NCBI GenBank assembly: GCA_963674625.2
Contig: CAXXXO010000003.1
Coordinates: 496,001-560,000 of the forward strand
Direction of reading: 5' to 3'
Origin: JALHFZ01 sp963674625
GTDB lineage: Bacteria; Synergistota; Synergistia; Synergistales; Aminobacteriaceae
Length of the DNA: 64,000 bases
The notes beneath the pieces were generated by a model. The model did no database searches, had not been told where the DNA came from, and worked only from the letters and a program-made list of their open reading frames with translations. The position numbers were made by a program, and so were the translations under genes. The stretch's first letter is position 1; each line of letters starts with the position of its first letter. Positions 8,089 to 16,656 of this stretch are shown here, piece by piece.

Positions 8089-10173
8089 TCACTGAGGGCC
8101 GTCCTTTTTCCGGAGAGGAGAGGGGGCGTTATGGTCCTTCACCCTGTTCAGAGCCGTTGCCCGGGCGATGACCCTCAGCAGATCGGACTTTTTTACCGGT
8201 TTCGTGAGGTATATATTCATTCCGGCATCCTCCGCCATGGTCCTGAATTCAGCGGTGGTATGGGCCGTGAGTGCGATAATGAAGGGATTGTTCCCCCGCT
8301 CCTCCTCAAAGGCGCGAATTTCCCGGGCTGCCTCGTACCCGTCCACGTCGGGCATTTCGATATCGAGAATACAGATGTCAAATTTTCCTTCTTTTGCCTT
8401 TTCGATGGCCTCCGCTCCGTTCTCCGCCGACACGACGGTCCAGCCATCCTGTTTCAGAAAATTTTGTATTACCATCCTGTTGATTGAGTTATCCTCCGCA
8501 AGGAGAATTGAAAGCTCTTTCGGGAGTTCAATTTTTTTCTCTTGTCGGTCCGCAGCATTTTCTCCCTCGGTACCCTCGGCGAAGGATAAGGTGAAGAAAA
8601 AGGTCGTGCCCTCTCCGGGACGGGAATCGAAATCGATAGTTCCGCCCATGAGTTCCACGAATTTTCGGGAGATGACGAGGCCGAGCCCCGTCCCGCCGAA
8701 CCGGCGGGTGATGGTTCCGTTCGACTGAGTGAAGGGTTGAAAGAGCCTCTCTTTGGCCTCGTCGGATATGCCGATTCCCGTATCCTTCACCAGGGCGGTC
8801 ATATGTACCATTTCGTCATCTCTTTCGGTCAGTATCAGCTCGAGGGTTACTTCTCCCTTTTCCGTGAATTTCACGCCGTTGCTTATAAGATTAAAGAGAA
8901 CCTGCCGGAGGAGGAGAGCGTCCCCCAGAAGAACCGGTGGCAGGTCGGGGTCAACGGAACAGGTCAGACGAATATTCTTCCGGTCGGCGCGGACCGAAAA
9001 AAGAGCCGTAACGGATTCGGCGAGCCGCCGGGGAGAAAAGGGGACGATCTCCAGCTTCTGTCTCCCCGCTTCGACCTTGCTGAGGTCAAGGATATTATTC
9101 AGGATTTCAAGCAGTGATTCTCCCGACGACCTGATCAGGGAGATATACTTTTTCATTTCGGTAACGGGCAGATGCATCTCGGAGAGATACTCAGCCACAC
9201 CGAGAATGCCGCTCAGAGGGGTCCTCACTTCGTGGCTCATGGTGGCGATAAATTCGTTCCGGGCTCTCAGGGCCATCTCCGTCTCCAGCTTCTCCTTCTT
9301 CAGCCCCTCCTCCACGATACTTCTTTTCTCCGCCTCTTCCTTGAGCCTCACCATGGTCTCCTCGAGCTCTCTCGTCCTCTTCTCCACGCGCTCTTCAAGA
9401 TTGCGGTTCAATCTCCGGATCTTGTCGTTGAGGGCGAAGAAGTGGGCGTCGAGAAGTTCCTGGGTGTAGGGAATAATATACTCCGTCAGAAGTATATAAG
9501 CTCCGAGAAAGTAAAATATATGGCCCAGGAGGTTTGAAGCATCAAAGGAGAAACTGTAGGAGATCCCTGCGAAGAGAAAGAAGAGAAGGGACCGGGCAAA
9601 GGCGTCGTAGGCCCGCATTCTTCGGCTTATGGGTCTGTTCATGAAGAGATAGATGGAAACCCCGAAAAAGATCACGGTGATATATTCGCCCGCTGTTTTG
9701 AAAGGTGTCAATCCTCCGGCTGCATCGACACAAGGGGGGAAAAGGCCTGAAAAGACAACGGCCAATCCGCTGAATGAAAAAAATGTAAGAAATACCGATA
9801 TGAAGCGGGAAAAATATTTCTTTTCCGCCAGGAGAATCGTCAGGAGAATGCCGACGCTGTGAATGCAGCAGCTCAGGATCCAGAGCTGCATGGGCTGATC
9901 GGCGGTCCATAAGGGAAATACACCCATTCCGAAGTATCCCAGGGTATGGAAAAAGTTGATGAGGGTTACGCAAAAATACGTGACGCTCAGGCCGTAGAGA
10001 AAAGGTGTCCGGACGAGGCGCGTGGCGAAAAAGCCGAGAAAAACGACGAAGAGAAAAATTGAGATGGAACCGAATTCGATGACGGCGTGAAAAAGAAGAA
10101 AGTTTCTCTGAGACAGAACCCACAGTGCAATGACGGCAGGAAACAATATCAGACCATGATGCCTCATTTTCAT
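8089..10173 (-). CDS. MASE3 hybrid sensor histidine kinase (copy A)
   Basis: The 694-residue product has a MASE3-type region of about seven transmembrane helices (residues 1-230), a coiled coil, a histidine kinase core and a C-terminal receiver. The phosphoacceptor lies in ATMSHEVRTPLSGILG; the ATPase boxes are NLISNGVKFTEKG, DTGIGIS and GGTGLGL. The receiver has LLAEDNS, the phospho-aspartate in ILDIEMPDVDGYE and the lysine in LTKPVKKSDLL. There is no separate DNA-binding output, so it probably relays phosphate to an unlinked partner. It is a close paralogue of the kinase at 11.5-13.6 kb. The signal is unknown. Confidence 0.9.
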   Translation of the reverse strand: MKMRHHGLILFPAVIALWVLSQRNFLLFHAVIEFGSISIFLFVVFLGFFATRLVRTPFLYGLSVTYFCVTLINFFHTLGYFGMGVFPLWTADQPMQLWILSCCIHSVGILLTILLAEKKYFSRFISVFLTFFSFSGLAVVFSGLFPPCVDAAGGLTPFKTAGEYITVIFFGVSIYLFMNRPISRRMRAYDAFARSLLFFLFAGISYSFSFDASNLLGHIFYFLGAYILLTEYIIPYTQELLDAHFFALNDKIRRLNRNLEERVEKRTRELEETMVRLKEEAEKRSIVEEGLKKEKLETEMALRARNEFIATMSHEVRTPLSGILGVAEYLSEMHLPVTEMKKYISLIRSSGESLLEILNNILDLSKVEAGRQKLEIVPFSPRRLAESVTALFSVRADRKNIRLTCSVDPDLPPVLLGDALLLRQVLFNLISNGVKFTEKGEVTLELILTERDDEMVHMTALVKDTGIGISDEAKERLFQPFTQSNGTITRRFGGTGLGLVISRKFVELMGGTIDFDSRPGEGTTFFFTLSFAEGTEGENAADRQEKKIELPKELSILLAEDNSINRMVIQNFLKQDGWTVVSAENGAEAIEKAKEGKFDICILDIEMPDVDGYEAAREIRAFEEERGNNPFIIALTAHTTAEFRTMAEDAGMNIYLTKPVKKSDLLRVIARATALNRVKDHNAPSPLRKKDGPQ

Positions 10174-10644
10174 GGAGGTATCCTCCCCCTCGGGGCAAGT
10201 ATTTATTCTTTTCCCCAGTTTTTGCTTCTGGATGTTGATATTATACTGCGAAATATTTTTTTTGCATAAATTATGGAAATATAAGAAAAAAAACCGGTCT
10301 CACCCTTTAATTGTCTAAATTCTCCTAAAATTAGCTCTCCCCGGAGGACAGAAAATCGCCTGTCCTCGATTTCACATTTTTCGGCCTGCGGGCGACTCCC
10401 CCGGCACGATCCTCCACATCGGTTTACTGCGCAGAAAATGAAATACCCCCTCTTCGGAACATATCCAGGAGGTATAAGCAATTTGGGCTCGGCGAAGAGG
10501 AGTTTATCGAAGGGCTGCTGAAAGCTGAAATAACCGGAATTATGCTTCCTGCCGGGGAGTGGCCTGTTTGCAGGAGGAGATCTTCCGGAGCGTGGGCCAT
10601 ATCAGGAGAAAAAAACCGGAAGGGGAAAAAACTGCATGCTCCCC
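10174..10644. other. Intergenic stretch without a supported gene
   Basis: These 470 bases hold the copy A kinase promoter near 10240 and an 8-bp hairpin at 10344-10367 (GAGGACAG / CTGTCCTC). A weakly coding-looking stretch lies at about 10430-10620 on the plus strand, with an ATG frame MKYPLFGTYPGG and, one frame over, ...GEEEFIEGLLKAEITGIMLP. It has no ribosome binding site and no recognisable match. It may be the eroded end of a lost gene. Confidence 0.4.
10240..10268 (-). promoter_or_regulatory. Copy A kinase promoter
   Basis: TATAAT (minus strand, 10240-10245) lies about 70 bases before the kinase start. The block upstream of it (GCA, A-rich run, ATTTC) matches the block upstream of the copy B kinase, so the element appears to have been duplicated with the gene. 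The -35 is not consensus. Confidence 0.5.
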
Positions 10645-11514
10645 CTATCCCGTCTCGCCCATAACACTCCGGGCGAGGAAGCCGATGAAGAAGGAAATTC
10701 CCGCGACTCCCAGGCTGATGAAGAGCATCTCAAGAAAATTCCGGCGGAAGGGGATGTCCTTGACCACGGACTTGTAGAAGGTGAAAAAGAAAATGATGGC
10801 CACACCGTTCAGGATGGTGACGGGAAGGGCCATAAAAGGACTTGCCAAGAGGATATAGGGCAGCACGAGAACGAAGACGGTGAAGAGGTAGGCCGCCCCG
10901 GTATAAAAAGCCGCCTTGAGGGGTTTTTTATCTCCGTCGTCGGTCTTCTGGGCGAGATATTCCGAGGCTGACATGGAGAGAGCCGCAGCCACGCCGGTGA
11001 TGATTCCCGCGAGGGCGACGATCCTTCCGCTGTCGAGGGCGAAGGTGAATCCGGCCAGAGCGCCGGTCAGCTCCACCAGGGCGTCGTTGAGTCCGAGGAT
11101 CATGGAGCTCATGTACTGAAGCCCCTCCTCGTCGATGAGAGCCGTCAGGGACGATTCATGCTCCGTCTCCTCAAGAAGAATGAGGTTGGCCTCGGGCACG
11201 TGCGGAGCTATGAGGCCGTAATTTTTCTCAGCCTCCTCCTCTCCCCTCTCAAGAAGCTTGATGGCGAAGGTCACCCCGAGAATGGCCGCAAGAAACAGGA
11301 AGAAACGGACTTTCCACCATGAGGGAGAGACGGTGACTCCCGTATGCTTCGCCCATATTTCCGAGTGGCGTTTTTCGTCCCGCCCTATCCTGCGGAGGAC
11401 ATCCCCGTTGGGGCCTTTGACCCTGTCGGCCAAAGCGGAATAGATGGCGTACTCCGTGGTCTCGGTCTTCTGAAATTCGAGAAAAAGAGGGAGAAGATCC
11501 CTTTCCGGGTTCAC
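10645..11514 (-). CDS. Ferritin-like / VIT1-CCC1 family membrane protein
   Basis: This 289-residue protein has an N-terminal ferritin/rubrerythrin-like helical domain (TTEYAIYSALADRVKG, IGRDEKRHSEIW, and ETEHESSLTALIDEEG). A C-terminal VIT1/CCC1 membrane domain follows with about five helices, including GLNDALVELTGALAGFTFAL and ASEYLAQK. VIT1/CCC1 proteins move Fe2+ or Mn2+ out of the cytosol; the soluble domain supplies metal-binding glutamates and histidines. The start is a GTG whose GTGA overlaps the stop of the copy B kinase by 4 bases, so the two are translationally coupled. This hints that the kinase responds to metal or redox state. Confidence 0.82.
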   Translation of the reverse strand: MNPERDLLPLFLEFQKTETTEYAIYSALADRVKGPNGDVLRRIGRDEKRHSEIWAKHTGVTVSPSWWKVRFFLFLAAILGVTFAIKLLERGEEEAEKNYGLIAPHVPEANLILLEETEHESSLTALIDEEGLQYMSSMILGLNDALVELTGALAGFTFALDSGRIVALAGIITGVAAALSMSASEYLAQKTDDGDKKPLKAAFYTGAAYLFTVFVLVLPYILLASPFMALPVTILNGVAIIFFFTFYKSVVKDIPFRRNFLEMLFISLGVAGISFFIGFLARSVMGETG

Positions 11515-13601
11515 TGAGTGCCGTCCCTTTCCTGGAGAGGAGGGAACACAGTATGGTCTTTGTCCATATTCAGAGCCAATGCCCCGGCGATTGCCTTCAG
11601 CAGATCGGATTTTTTAACCGGCTTCGTGAGGTAGAGATCCATACCCGCACGATCGGCCTCTTTTCTGAATTCCACGGTGAAATGGGCCGTGAGGGCAATG
11701 ATGGGCGGTTTTTTACCCCGCTCATTTTCGATCTCCCGGATTTTCCGGGCCGCTTCGTAGCCGTCCACGTCGGGCATTTCGATATCGAGAATATAGATGT
11801 CAAAATCCCCTTCTTTCGCCTTTTCGATGGCCTCCGCCCCGTTCTCCGCAGTGACCGCTGTCCAGCCGTCCCTTCTGAGAAAGTTTTCGAGGATCATCCG
11901 GTTGATCGAGTTATCCTCCGCGAGAAGCAGAGCGAGCTCTTTCGGCAGATCCTCCTTCCCTTCAGGGGCGGCGGGCTTTTCCTCCGCCTTTCCCGGGGTG
12001 AAGGGCAGGGTGAAGAAGAAGACCGAACCCTCTCCGGGAGATGAATCGAAATCGAGGGTTCCCCCCATGAACTCCACAAGGCGCCTCGAGATGGCAAGAC
12101 CGAGTCCGGTTCCGCCGAAACGGCGGGTGATGGTGCCGTTCGACTGGGTAAAAGGCTGAAAGAGCTTCTCCCTCGCATTATCGGCGATCCCGATGCCCGT
12201 ATCCCGAATTGAGAAGGTGACCAGGACTTTCTCTCCCTCCATGCCCGAGAGCCTCATCTCGAGAGCCACCGCCCCCTTTTCGGTAAACTTCACCCCGTTG
12301 CCCACGAGATTGAAGAGCACCTGGCGAAGGCGGAGAGAGTCGCCGAGAAGGACGGGGGGAAGATCGGCGTCCCCCGAGAATGTCAGGCGGAGCCCCTTGT
12401 CGAAGGCCCGGCAGGAGAAAAGGGTTATCACCGATTCGGCCATTTGGCGGGGGGAGAATGGGGCGATCTCGAGCACCTGTCTCCCCGCCTCGAACTTGCT
12501 CAGGTCGAGGATGTTGTTCAGAATTTCGAGGAGGGATTCCCCCGAAGTTTTTATCAGAGAGATATATTTCCTCATCTCCGAAAGAGGAATATCGTTTTCC
12601 GATAGATATTCGGCCACACCGAGAATGCCGCTCAGAGGGGTCCTCACTTCGTGGCTCATGGTGGCGAGGAATTCGCTTCGGGCCCGCAGGGCCCTCTCCG
12701 TCTCCTCTTTGGCTCTCATTAGACCCGCCTCGACGGCCTTTCTCCTGGCCACATCCTCCTCGAGCTGCAGCGTTATATCCTCGAGCTCTTTCGTCCGCCT
12801 CCGCACCCGCTGTTCCAGGTTGCGGTTCAGCCGCCGTATCTTATCGTTCAGGGCGAAGAAATGGGCGTCAATAAGTTTCTGGGAATAGGGAAGAACGTAT
12901 TCCGTCAGAAGGATATAGGCTCCGAGTGCGTATAACAGGTGGCCGATGACGTTCGTGATGCCGTAAACTCCATGGTAGAGGGTGAAGACGAACCCACCGA
13001 CGAGGAAGCAGAGAAGAGATCTCGGGAAGGCATAGGTTGGAAAGACCTTTTCCCGGTCCGCCATCCGAAGCAAGAGGAAAATGGAGACGGCAAGAAGGGC
13101 TGAGACAAGGTATTCGCTCCCTATTTTGAAGGGCGTAAGACCCGTTTCGGGAGAATAGCAAGAGGGGAAAAGTCCGAAAAACACAAGAAGGATGCCTCCG
13201 AAAGAAAGAAGACCGAGAACAACTCCGAGAAATCGCGTGAAGTTTTTCTTTTCGAAAAGAAGAATGGTGAGGAGTATGCCGATGGCATGGACATACCGGC
13301 CCAAAACCCACAGCTGGGTGGCAAGATCGGCTTGCCCGAACTGGAAGACGCCCATCCCTGTATAGGCCAGGGTGTGAAGAAGTGTAATGACGGAGAGGAA
13401 AAAATAGGTAAGACTCACTCCGTACAGAAAGGGGTTTCTCGTGAGCCTTGATGCAAAAAAACCGAGGAAGACCGCGGAGAGATAAATTGCGATGCTGCCG
13501 AATTCAATTACAGCATGAAAAAACAGAAAATTTTCCTTGGCCAGGAATGCAAGTACAGCGGCGACGGGAAGAAGTATGAGGACGTGATGCTTCATTTTCA
13601 T
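11511..13601 (-). CDS. MASE3 hybrid sensor histidine kinase (copy B)
   Basis: The 696-residue product has the same layout as copy A: MASE3 membrane region, coiled coil, ATMSHEVRTPLSGILG dimerisation helix, ATPase boxes NLVGNGVKFTEKG, DTGIGIA and GGTGLGL, and a receiver with ILDIEMPDVDGYE and LTKPVKKSDLL. Similarity is highest in the kinase and receiver and lower in the membrane sensor, so the two may sense different things and share a downstream partner. The ATG at 13601 (MKMKHHV, matching MKMRHHG in copy A) is chosen over an upstream start that would read through the promoter. It is coupled to the VIT gene. Confidence 0.9.
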   Translation of the reverse strand: MKMKHHVLILLPVAAVLAFLAKENFLFFHAVIEFGSIAIYLSAVFLGFFASRLTRNPFLYGVSLTYFFLSVITLLHTLAYTGMGVFQFGQADLATQLWVLGRYVHAIGILLTILLFEKKNFTRFLGVVLGLLSFGGILLVFFGLFPSCYSPETGLTPFKIGSEYLVSALLAVSIFLLLRMADREKVFPTYAFPRSLLCFLVGGFVFTLYHGVYGITNVIGHLLYALGAYILLTEYVLPYSQKLIDAHFFALNDKIRRLNRNLEQRVRRRTKELEDITLQLEEDVARRKAVEAGLMRAKEETERALRARSEFLATMSHEVRTPLSGILGVAEYLSENDIPLSEMRKYISLIKTSGESLLEILNNILDLSKFEAGRQVLEIAPFSPRQMAESVITLFSCRAFDKGLRLTFSGDADLPPVLLGDSLRLRQVLFNLVGNGVKFTEKGAVALEMRLSGMEGEKVLVTFSIRDTGIGIADNAREKLFQPFTQSNGTITRRFGGTGLGLAISRRLVEFMGGTLDFDSSPGEGSVFFFTLPFTPGKAEEKPAAPEGKEDLPKELALLLAEDNSINRMILENFLRRDGWTAVTAENGAEAIEKAKEGDFDIYILDIEMPDVDGYEAARKIREIENERGKKPPIIALTAHFTVEFRKEADRAGMDLYLTKPVKKSDLLKAIAGALALNMDKDHTVFPPLQERDGTQ

Positions 13602-13663
13602 TGTGATTTCCCCTTTCCCCCCAGGATAATCAACATTTTCCTCACTTTTTGCCCCGGACTCTG

Positions 13664-13690
13664 GTATTATACCGGAGAAATTTCTTTTCT
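13664..13690 (-). promoter_or_regulatory. Copy B kinase promoter
   Basis: TATAAT on the minus strand near 13666 is preceded by CCGG and by GCAGAAAAGAAATTTC, which lines up with the copy A promoter block. It overlaps the leader of the divergent radical SAM gene. Confidence 0.5.
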
Positions 13691-13726
13691 GCAGATAATC
13701 TTCCCCTGGGAGGTGCATCCGAAATT

Positions 13727-15006
13727 GTGGCCGATCTTTCATCAGTACTGAAGGACCTTCGTGGAGCGGAGATCCTCGGAATAAATCCTCCCGTCTTCGA
13801 TTTCACCTTCTTCGATCTCTGGGCAAAACCCCTCGGACTTCTTTTTCTTCTCGAAAGCCTCCGCAGGAGGGGCAACTCCGTCTCCCTCGTCGACTGCATC
13901 GCCGAAGGGGCGTCGGGGGATCTTTCCGGGGACGGAAAAAAATCAAAAAAGAGGAAATTCAAAAACCCCTTCCTCTCCGGCACATCCCCCGGAGGTATCA
14001 CCGCTTCGGCATCAGCGACGGGGAATTTCTCAACCGGCTCAGATCGGTCCCCCCGCCGGACTATGTCCTCGTTACATCGGGAATGACATACTGGTACGAA
14101 GGGGTTTTCCGATCCATTTGCCTTCTGAGGCAGGTTTTTCCATCCGTCCCCGTTCTGCTCGGCGGCATCTATGCCCGTCTCTGCCCGGATCACGCCCTTC
14201 TTTCCGGGGCCGACGCCATTCAGACGGAGCCCCTCTCCCTGGAATGGACCACTCCGGCCCTTGATCTCTCTGCTGACGCCGCCTGCGGCATCGCCCTCAC
14301 CTCCACAGGGTGTCCCCATCATTGCGACTATTGCGCTTCGAAAAAACTTTTTCCGGTCTTCCGTCCAAGGGGGCTCGAAGAGATACTGGAGGATCTGGGC
14401 CTTCAAATGAAACGGACAGGCTTTCGAAACTGTGCCTTTTACGACGATGCCCTCCTCTACCGGAAGAAAGAGCGATTCTACCCCCTCTGCGAAGCGCTGC
14501 GGCACCGCTTTCCCCATGTCGCCTGGCATACTCCTAACGGTCTTTCCGTCCGGGAAATCGACCGGGAATGCGCGGACGTCCTCTATCGGACGGGTTTTGC
14601 GACCATCCGCCTCAGTCTGGAGAGCATCGATCCCTCCCTGGCGGGAAAGAGTTCCTTCAAAGCCACCGCGGAAGAATACCGCCGCGCCCTTGACTGTCTC
14701 GCCCGGGCGGGATACGGAAGCGAACGTATCGAAACCTACATTCTCGCCGGTCTGCCGGGACAGCCGGCCTCCTCGGTGGCCGAGACGATCGACTTCGTCC
14801 TCGACGCGGGAGGAGAGCCGAGGCTTGCCGAGTTTTCCCCCGTGCCCGGAACGCCATCCTTCGAAGAGGCGGCGGGGAAAATCCCGGACCTCAGAACGGA
14901 GCCTCTCCTTGCGAATAAAACGGCCTATTCCGCCTATATATCCGGCAATCTTTCTCCTGAGGAACTTCAGAAACTGAAAGACCGTACAAGAATACACCGC
15001 CGCTGA
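13727..15006 (+). pseudogene. Radical SAM protein (B12-binding type), frame broken at an A7 run
   Basis: Two adjoining frames make one protein of about 426 residues. The first encodes an N-terminal cobalamin-binding-like part (LGINPPVFDF, LLFLLESLRRRGNSVSLVDC). The second encodes RHIPRRYHRFGIS, then the radical SAM core with the cluster motif CPHHCDYC, SLESIDPSL and a C-terminal part. The join is a -1 shift at the seven A's 13936-13942; rejoining there gives GDGKKIKKEEIQKPLPLRHI, which reads smoothly. It may be a sequence error, a real mutation, or a slippage site. The GTG start at 13727 is tentative (GGGAGG 13 bases before). The substrate is unknown. It is divergent from the copy B kinase. 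Confidence 0.7.
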
Positions 15007-15116
15007 AAGACCCGGTATCAATTCCCTTTTCTTATTTTTCCGCTCTCTTTTTTCTTTTCGGCGATGAAAAAACTAAAATTTCGGAGATAATTTATCGAAA
15101 ATCGGCCTTTCAATAC

Positions 15117-15145
15117 TTGACAACATCAAGATGTCGGAATAGTAT
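15117..15145 (+). promoter_or_regulatory. Promoter and possible self-operator of the MarR-GNAT gene
   Basis: TTGACA (15117-15122), a 17-base spacer and TAGTAT (15140-15145). The spacer holds the inverted repeat ACATC-AA-GATGT (15123-15134), well placed for a MarR dimer to block polymerase. Confidence 0.7.
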
Positions 15146-15178
15146 AGTCACCGAAGAGGTCAAAGGAGGCAGGTAAAG

Positions 15179-16117
15179 ATGGACGAGACATTTGAAACTA
15201 TCACGAAAAAAATACGGAGCTTCAACAGATTTTATACGAGGGTCATCGGGGCGGTAAACCAGTCGGTGCTGAACAGCCCATTTTCGCTGGCCGAGGCCAG
15301 GGTTCTCTACGAGATAAAACATACCGAGAACCCTACGGCAAGCGAGATCAACGTTGAACTGGAACTCGACCCCGGCTACCTGAGCCGAATCATCCGGAGG
15401 TTCGAGCATGACGATCTTCTGACGAAGGAGCGTTCCACCCTTGACGGAAGGGCCTACCTGCTGCAACTCACCCCCCGGGGAGAACATGTCCTGAACGTCC
15501 TCGAAAAGGCCTCGGACCAGAGGACATCCGAACTGGTGGCATCTCTTCCGGGTATCGACATGACCCTTCTGCTCAACTGCATGTCCACCATAGAGACGGT
15601 CCTCACGGGCTCTTCCAAAAACGTGGTCATCCGGCCGGCGAAACCCGGCGAGGCGGGAGATGTGGTTGCCCGCCACATGGAGTTTTACGGCAGCGAGTAC
15701 GGCTTTGACGAGACCTTCGAACACTATCTTTTCGAGGGGATCACGAAATTCCTGAAGAACAGGGACGCGGGCCGGGGACAGATGTGGGTTGCCGAACACA
15801 GCGGCAAGGTCGTCGGTTCAATCGCCATCGACCGGTCCGACGAGAAAACAGCCCAGCTCCGCTGGTTTCTGGTGAACAGCGAGTTCCGGAAGCTCGGCAT
15901 CGGAAAAATGCTCATGGACAAGGCTATGGAGTTCAGCCGGACCAATCTCTACCACCGCGTCTTCCTCTGGACCTTCTCTTCCCTTCGTACTGCCCGGCAT
16001 CTTTACGAGCTGTACGGCTTCTCGCCCACCGAGGAAGTCAAACACAAGATATGGGGAAAGGACATCGTAGAGGAACGATGGGATATTCTGCTCGTCGACC
16101 CTGACGAGGAAGCCTGA
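15179..16117 (+). CDS. MarR-type regulator fused to GNAT acetyltransferase
   Basis: In this 312-residue fusion, residues 1-140 form a winged-helix MarR domain (SLAEARVLYEI, the recognition-helix stretch ASEINVELELDPGYLSRIIRRFE, the wing STLDGRAYLLQLTPRGE). Residues 150-310 form a GNAT fold with the acetyl-CoA loop RKLGIGKMLM and a tyrosine-rich end (HLYELYGF). Such fusions are known, and the acetyl-acceptor is usually unknown. AAGGAGG lies 9 bases before the ATG. It is monocistronic, with its own promoter and terminator, and is probably autoregulated through the palindrome in its promoter. Confidence 0.88.
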   Translation: MDETFETITKKIRSFNRFYTRVIGAVNQSVLNSPFSLAEARVLYEIKHTENPTASEINVELELDPGYLSRIIRRFEHDDLLTKERSTLDGRAYLLQLTPRGEHVLNVLEKASDQRTSELVASLPGIDMTLLLNCMSTIETVLTGSSKNVVIRPAKPGEAGDVVARHMEFYGSEYGFDETFEHYLFEGITKFLKNRDAGRGQMWVAEHSGKVVGSIAIDRSDEKTAQLRWFLVNSEFRKLGIGKMLMDKAMEFSRTNLYHRVFLWTFSSLRTARHLYELYGFSPTEEVKHKIWGKDIVEERWDILLVDPDEEA

Positions 16118-16131
16118 GAGCAGACCATATG

Positions 16132-16176
16132 AAAAAGGGCTTTTGCTCTTTTAAAAGAGAAAAAGCCCTTTTTCTT
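16132..16176. terminator. Bidirectional terminator
   Basis: AAAAAGGGCTTTT pairs with AAAAGCCCTTTTT around a loop that itself contains CTCTTTTAAAAGAG. The flanking A and T runs let it serve the MarR-GNAT gene from the left and the small gene at 16212 from the right. Confidence 0.85.
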
Positions 16177-16211
16177 TTCTGAAGTAAGCCCGAGGGCTGA
16201 CCCTGCCCGCG

Positions 16212-16364
16212 CTACCTGGACAGGGTGGTGTTCCATTGCTCTTTATCTGTGCGGAAAAGGACGGGATCAACGATCCGGCCGTTCTGGCGCTCCACTTCCT
16301 GAAGGGTTCCTTCAGGAAGGAGCCAGTAGGGATTTCCGCTCATATAGACGAGTTTTTTGAACAT
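16212..16364 (-). CDS. Small hypothetical protein, 50 residues
   Basis: The product begins MFKKLVYMSGNPYWLLPEG and continues as a charged, soluble-looking peptide. I do not recognise it. Support comes from AGAAGG about 8 bases before the ATG, from its place between a promoter with an attenuator-like leader and a terminator, and from the lack of any other gene in the interval. There is no signal peptide or membrane segment. It could instead be a chance frame in the tail of a noncoding transcript. Confidence 0.4.
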   Translation of the reverse strand: MFKKLVYMSGNPYWLLPEGTLQEVERQNGRIVDPVLFRTDKEQWNTTLSR

Positions 16365-16464
16365 TTCTGGTACCTTCTTTCTAGTTATATTCCGATGATG
16401 CGCGATGCTCCAAAGAGGGTGTCTCGGTTCCAGCCGCTTTGAAGGGAAGTATGGGCACCGCAAT

Positions 16465-16562
16465 AAAAAAGGCCGCTCTGTCTGAGGATCCAGCGCGGCC
16501 TGGAAACTGACGATTCTGTCGGCCGCAAGCGGCCTGTCCGGCAAGACTTTCTTACCGCAACA
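16465..16562 (-). ncRNA. Attenuator-like leader or orphan small RNA
   Basis: The minus-strand transcript of about 100 bases carries four complementary blocks, in order GGCCGC (16529-16534), GCGGCC (16521-16526), GGCCGC (16495-16500), GCGGCC (16471-16476), then six T's (16465-16470). Blocks 1-2 and 3-4 make two hairpins, the second a Rho-independent terminator. Blocks 2-3 can pair instead and break it. This is the logic of a transcription attenuator for the gene at 16364. With constant termination the product would be a small RNA. It matches no RNA family I know. Confidence 0.45.
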
Positions 16563-16566
16563 ACCT

Positions 16567-16594
16567 ATTATAGCATACTTTTTTTGCCCTGCAA
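16567..16594 (-). promoter_or_regulatory. Promoter of the leader/small RNA
   Basis: An extended -10, TGCTATAAT (TATAAT at 16567-16572), with TTGCAG 16 bases further upstream (16589-16594), pointing into the attenuator-like leader. Confidence 0.6.
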
Positions 16595-16656
16595 GGGGGG
16601 GAGAGCTACTCGATATAACGGGAGAAAATTTTTTCCGGTCTGCCTGAAAGAGCCTT

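Noticed and set aside
10430..10620. Plus-strand frame beginning MKYPLFGTYPGG
   Set aside because: It resembles an aldo/keto reductase start only superficially, has no ribosome binding site and stops after 28 codons. Kept only as a note in the intergenic entry.
16465..16562. Identification as 6S RNA or SRP RNA
   Set aside because: Too short and without the open bubble of 6S. It also lacks the conserved tetraloop and asymmetric-loop sequence of SRP RNA.
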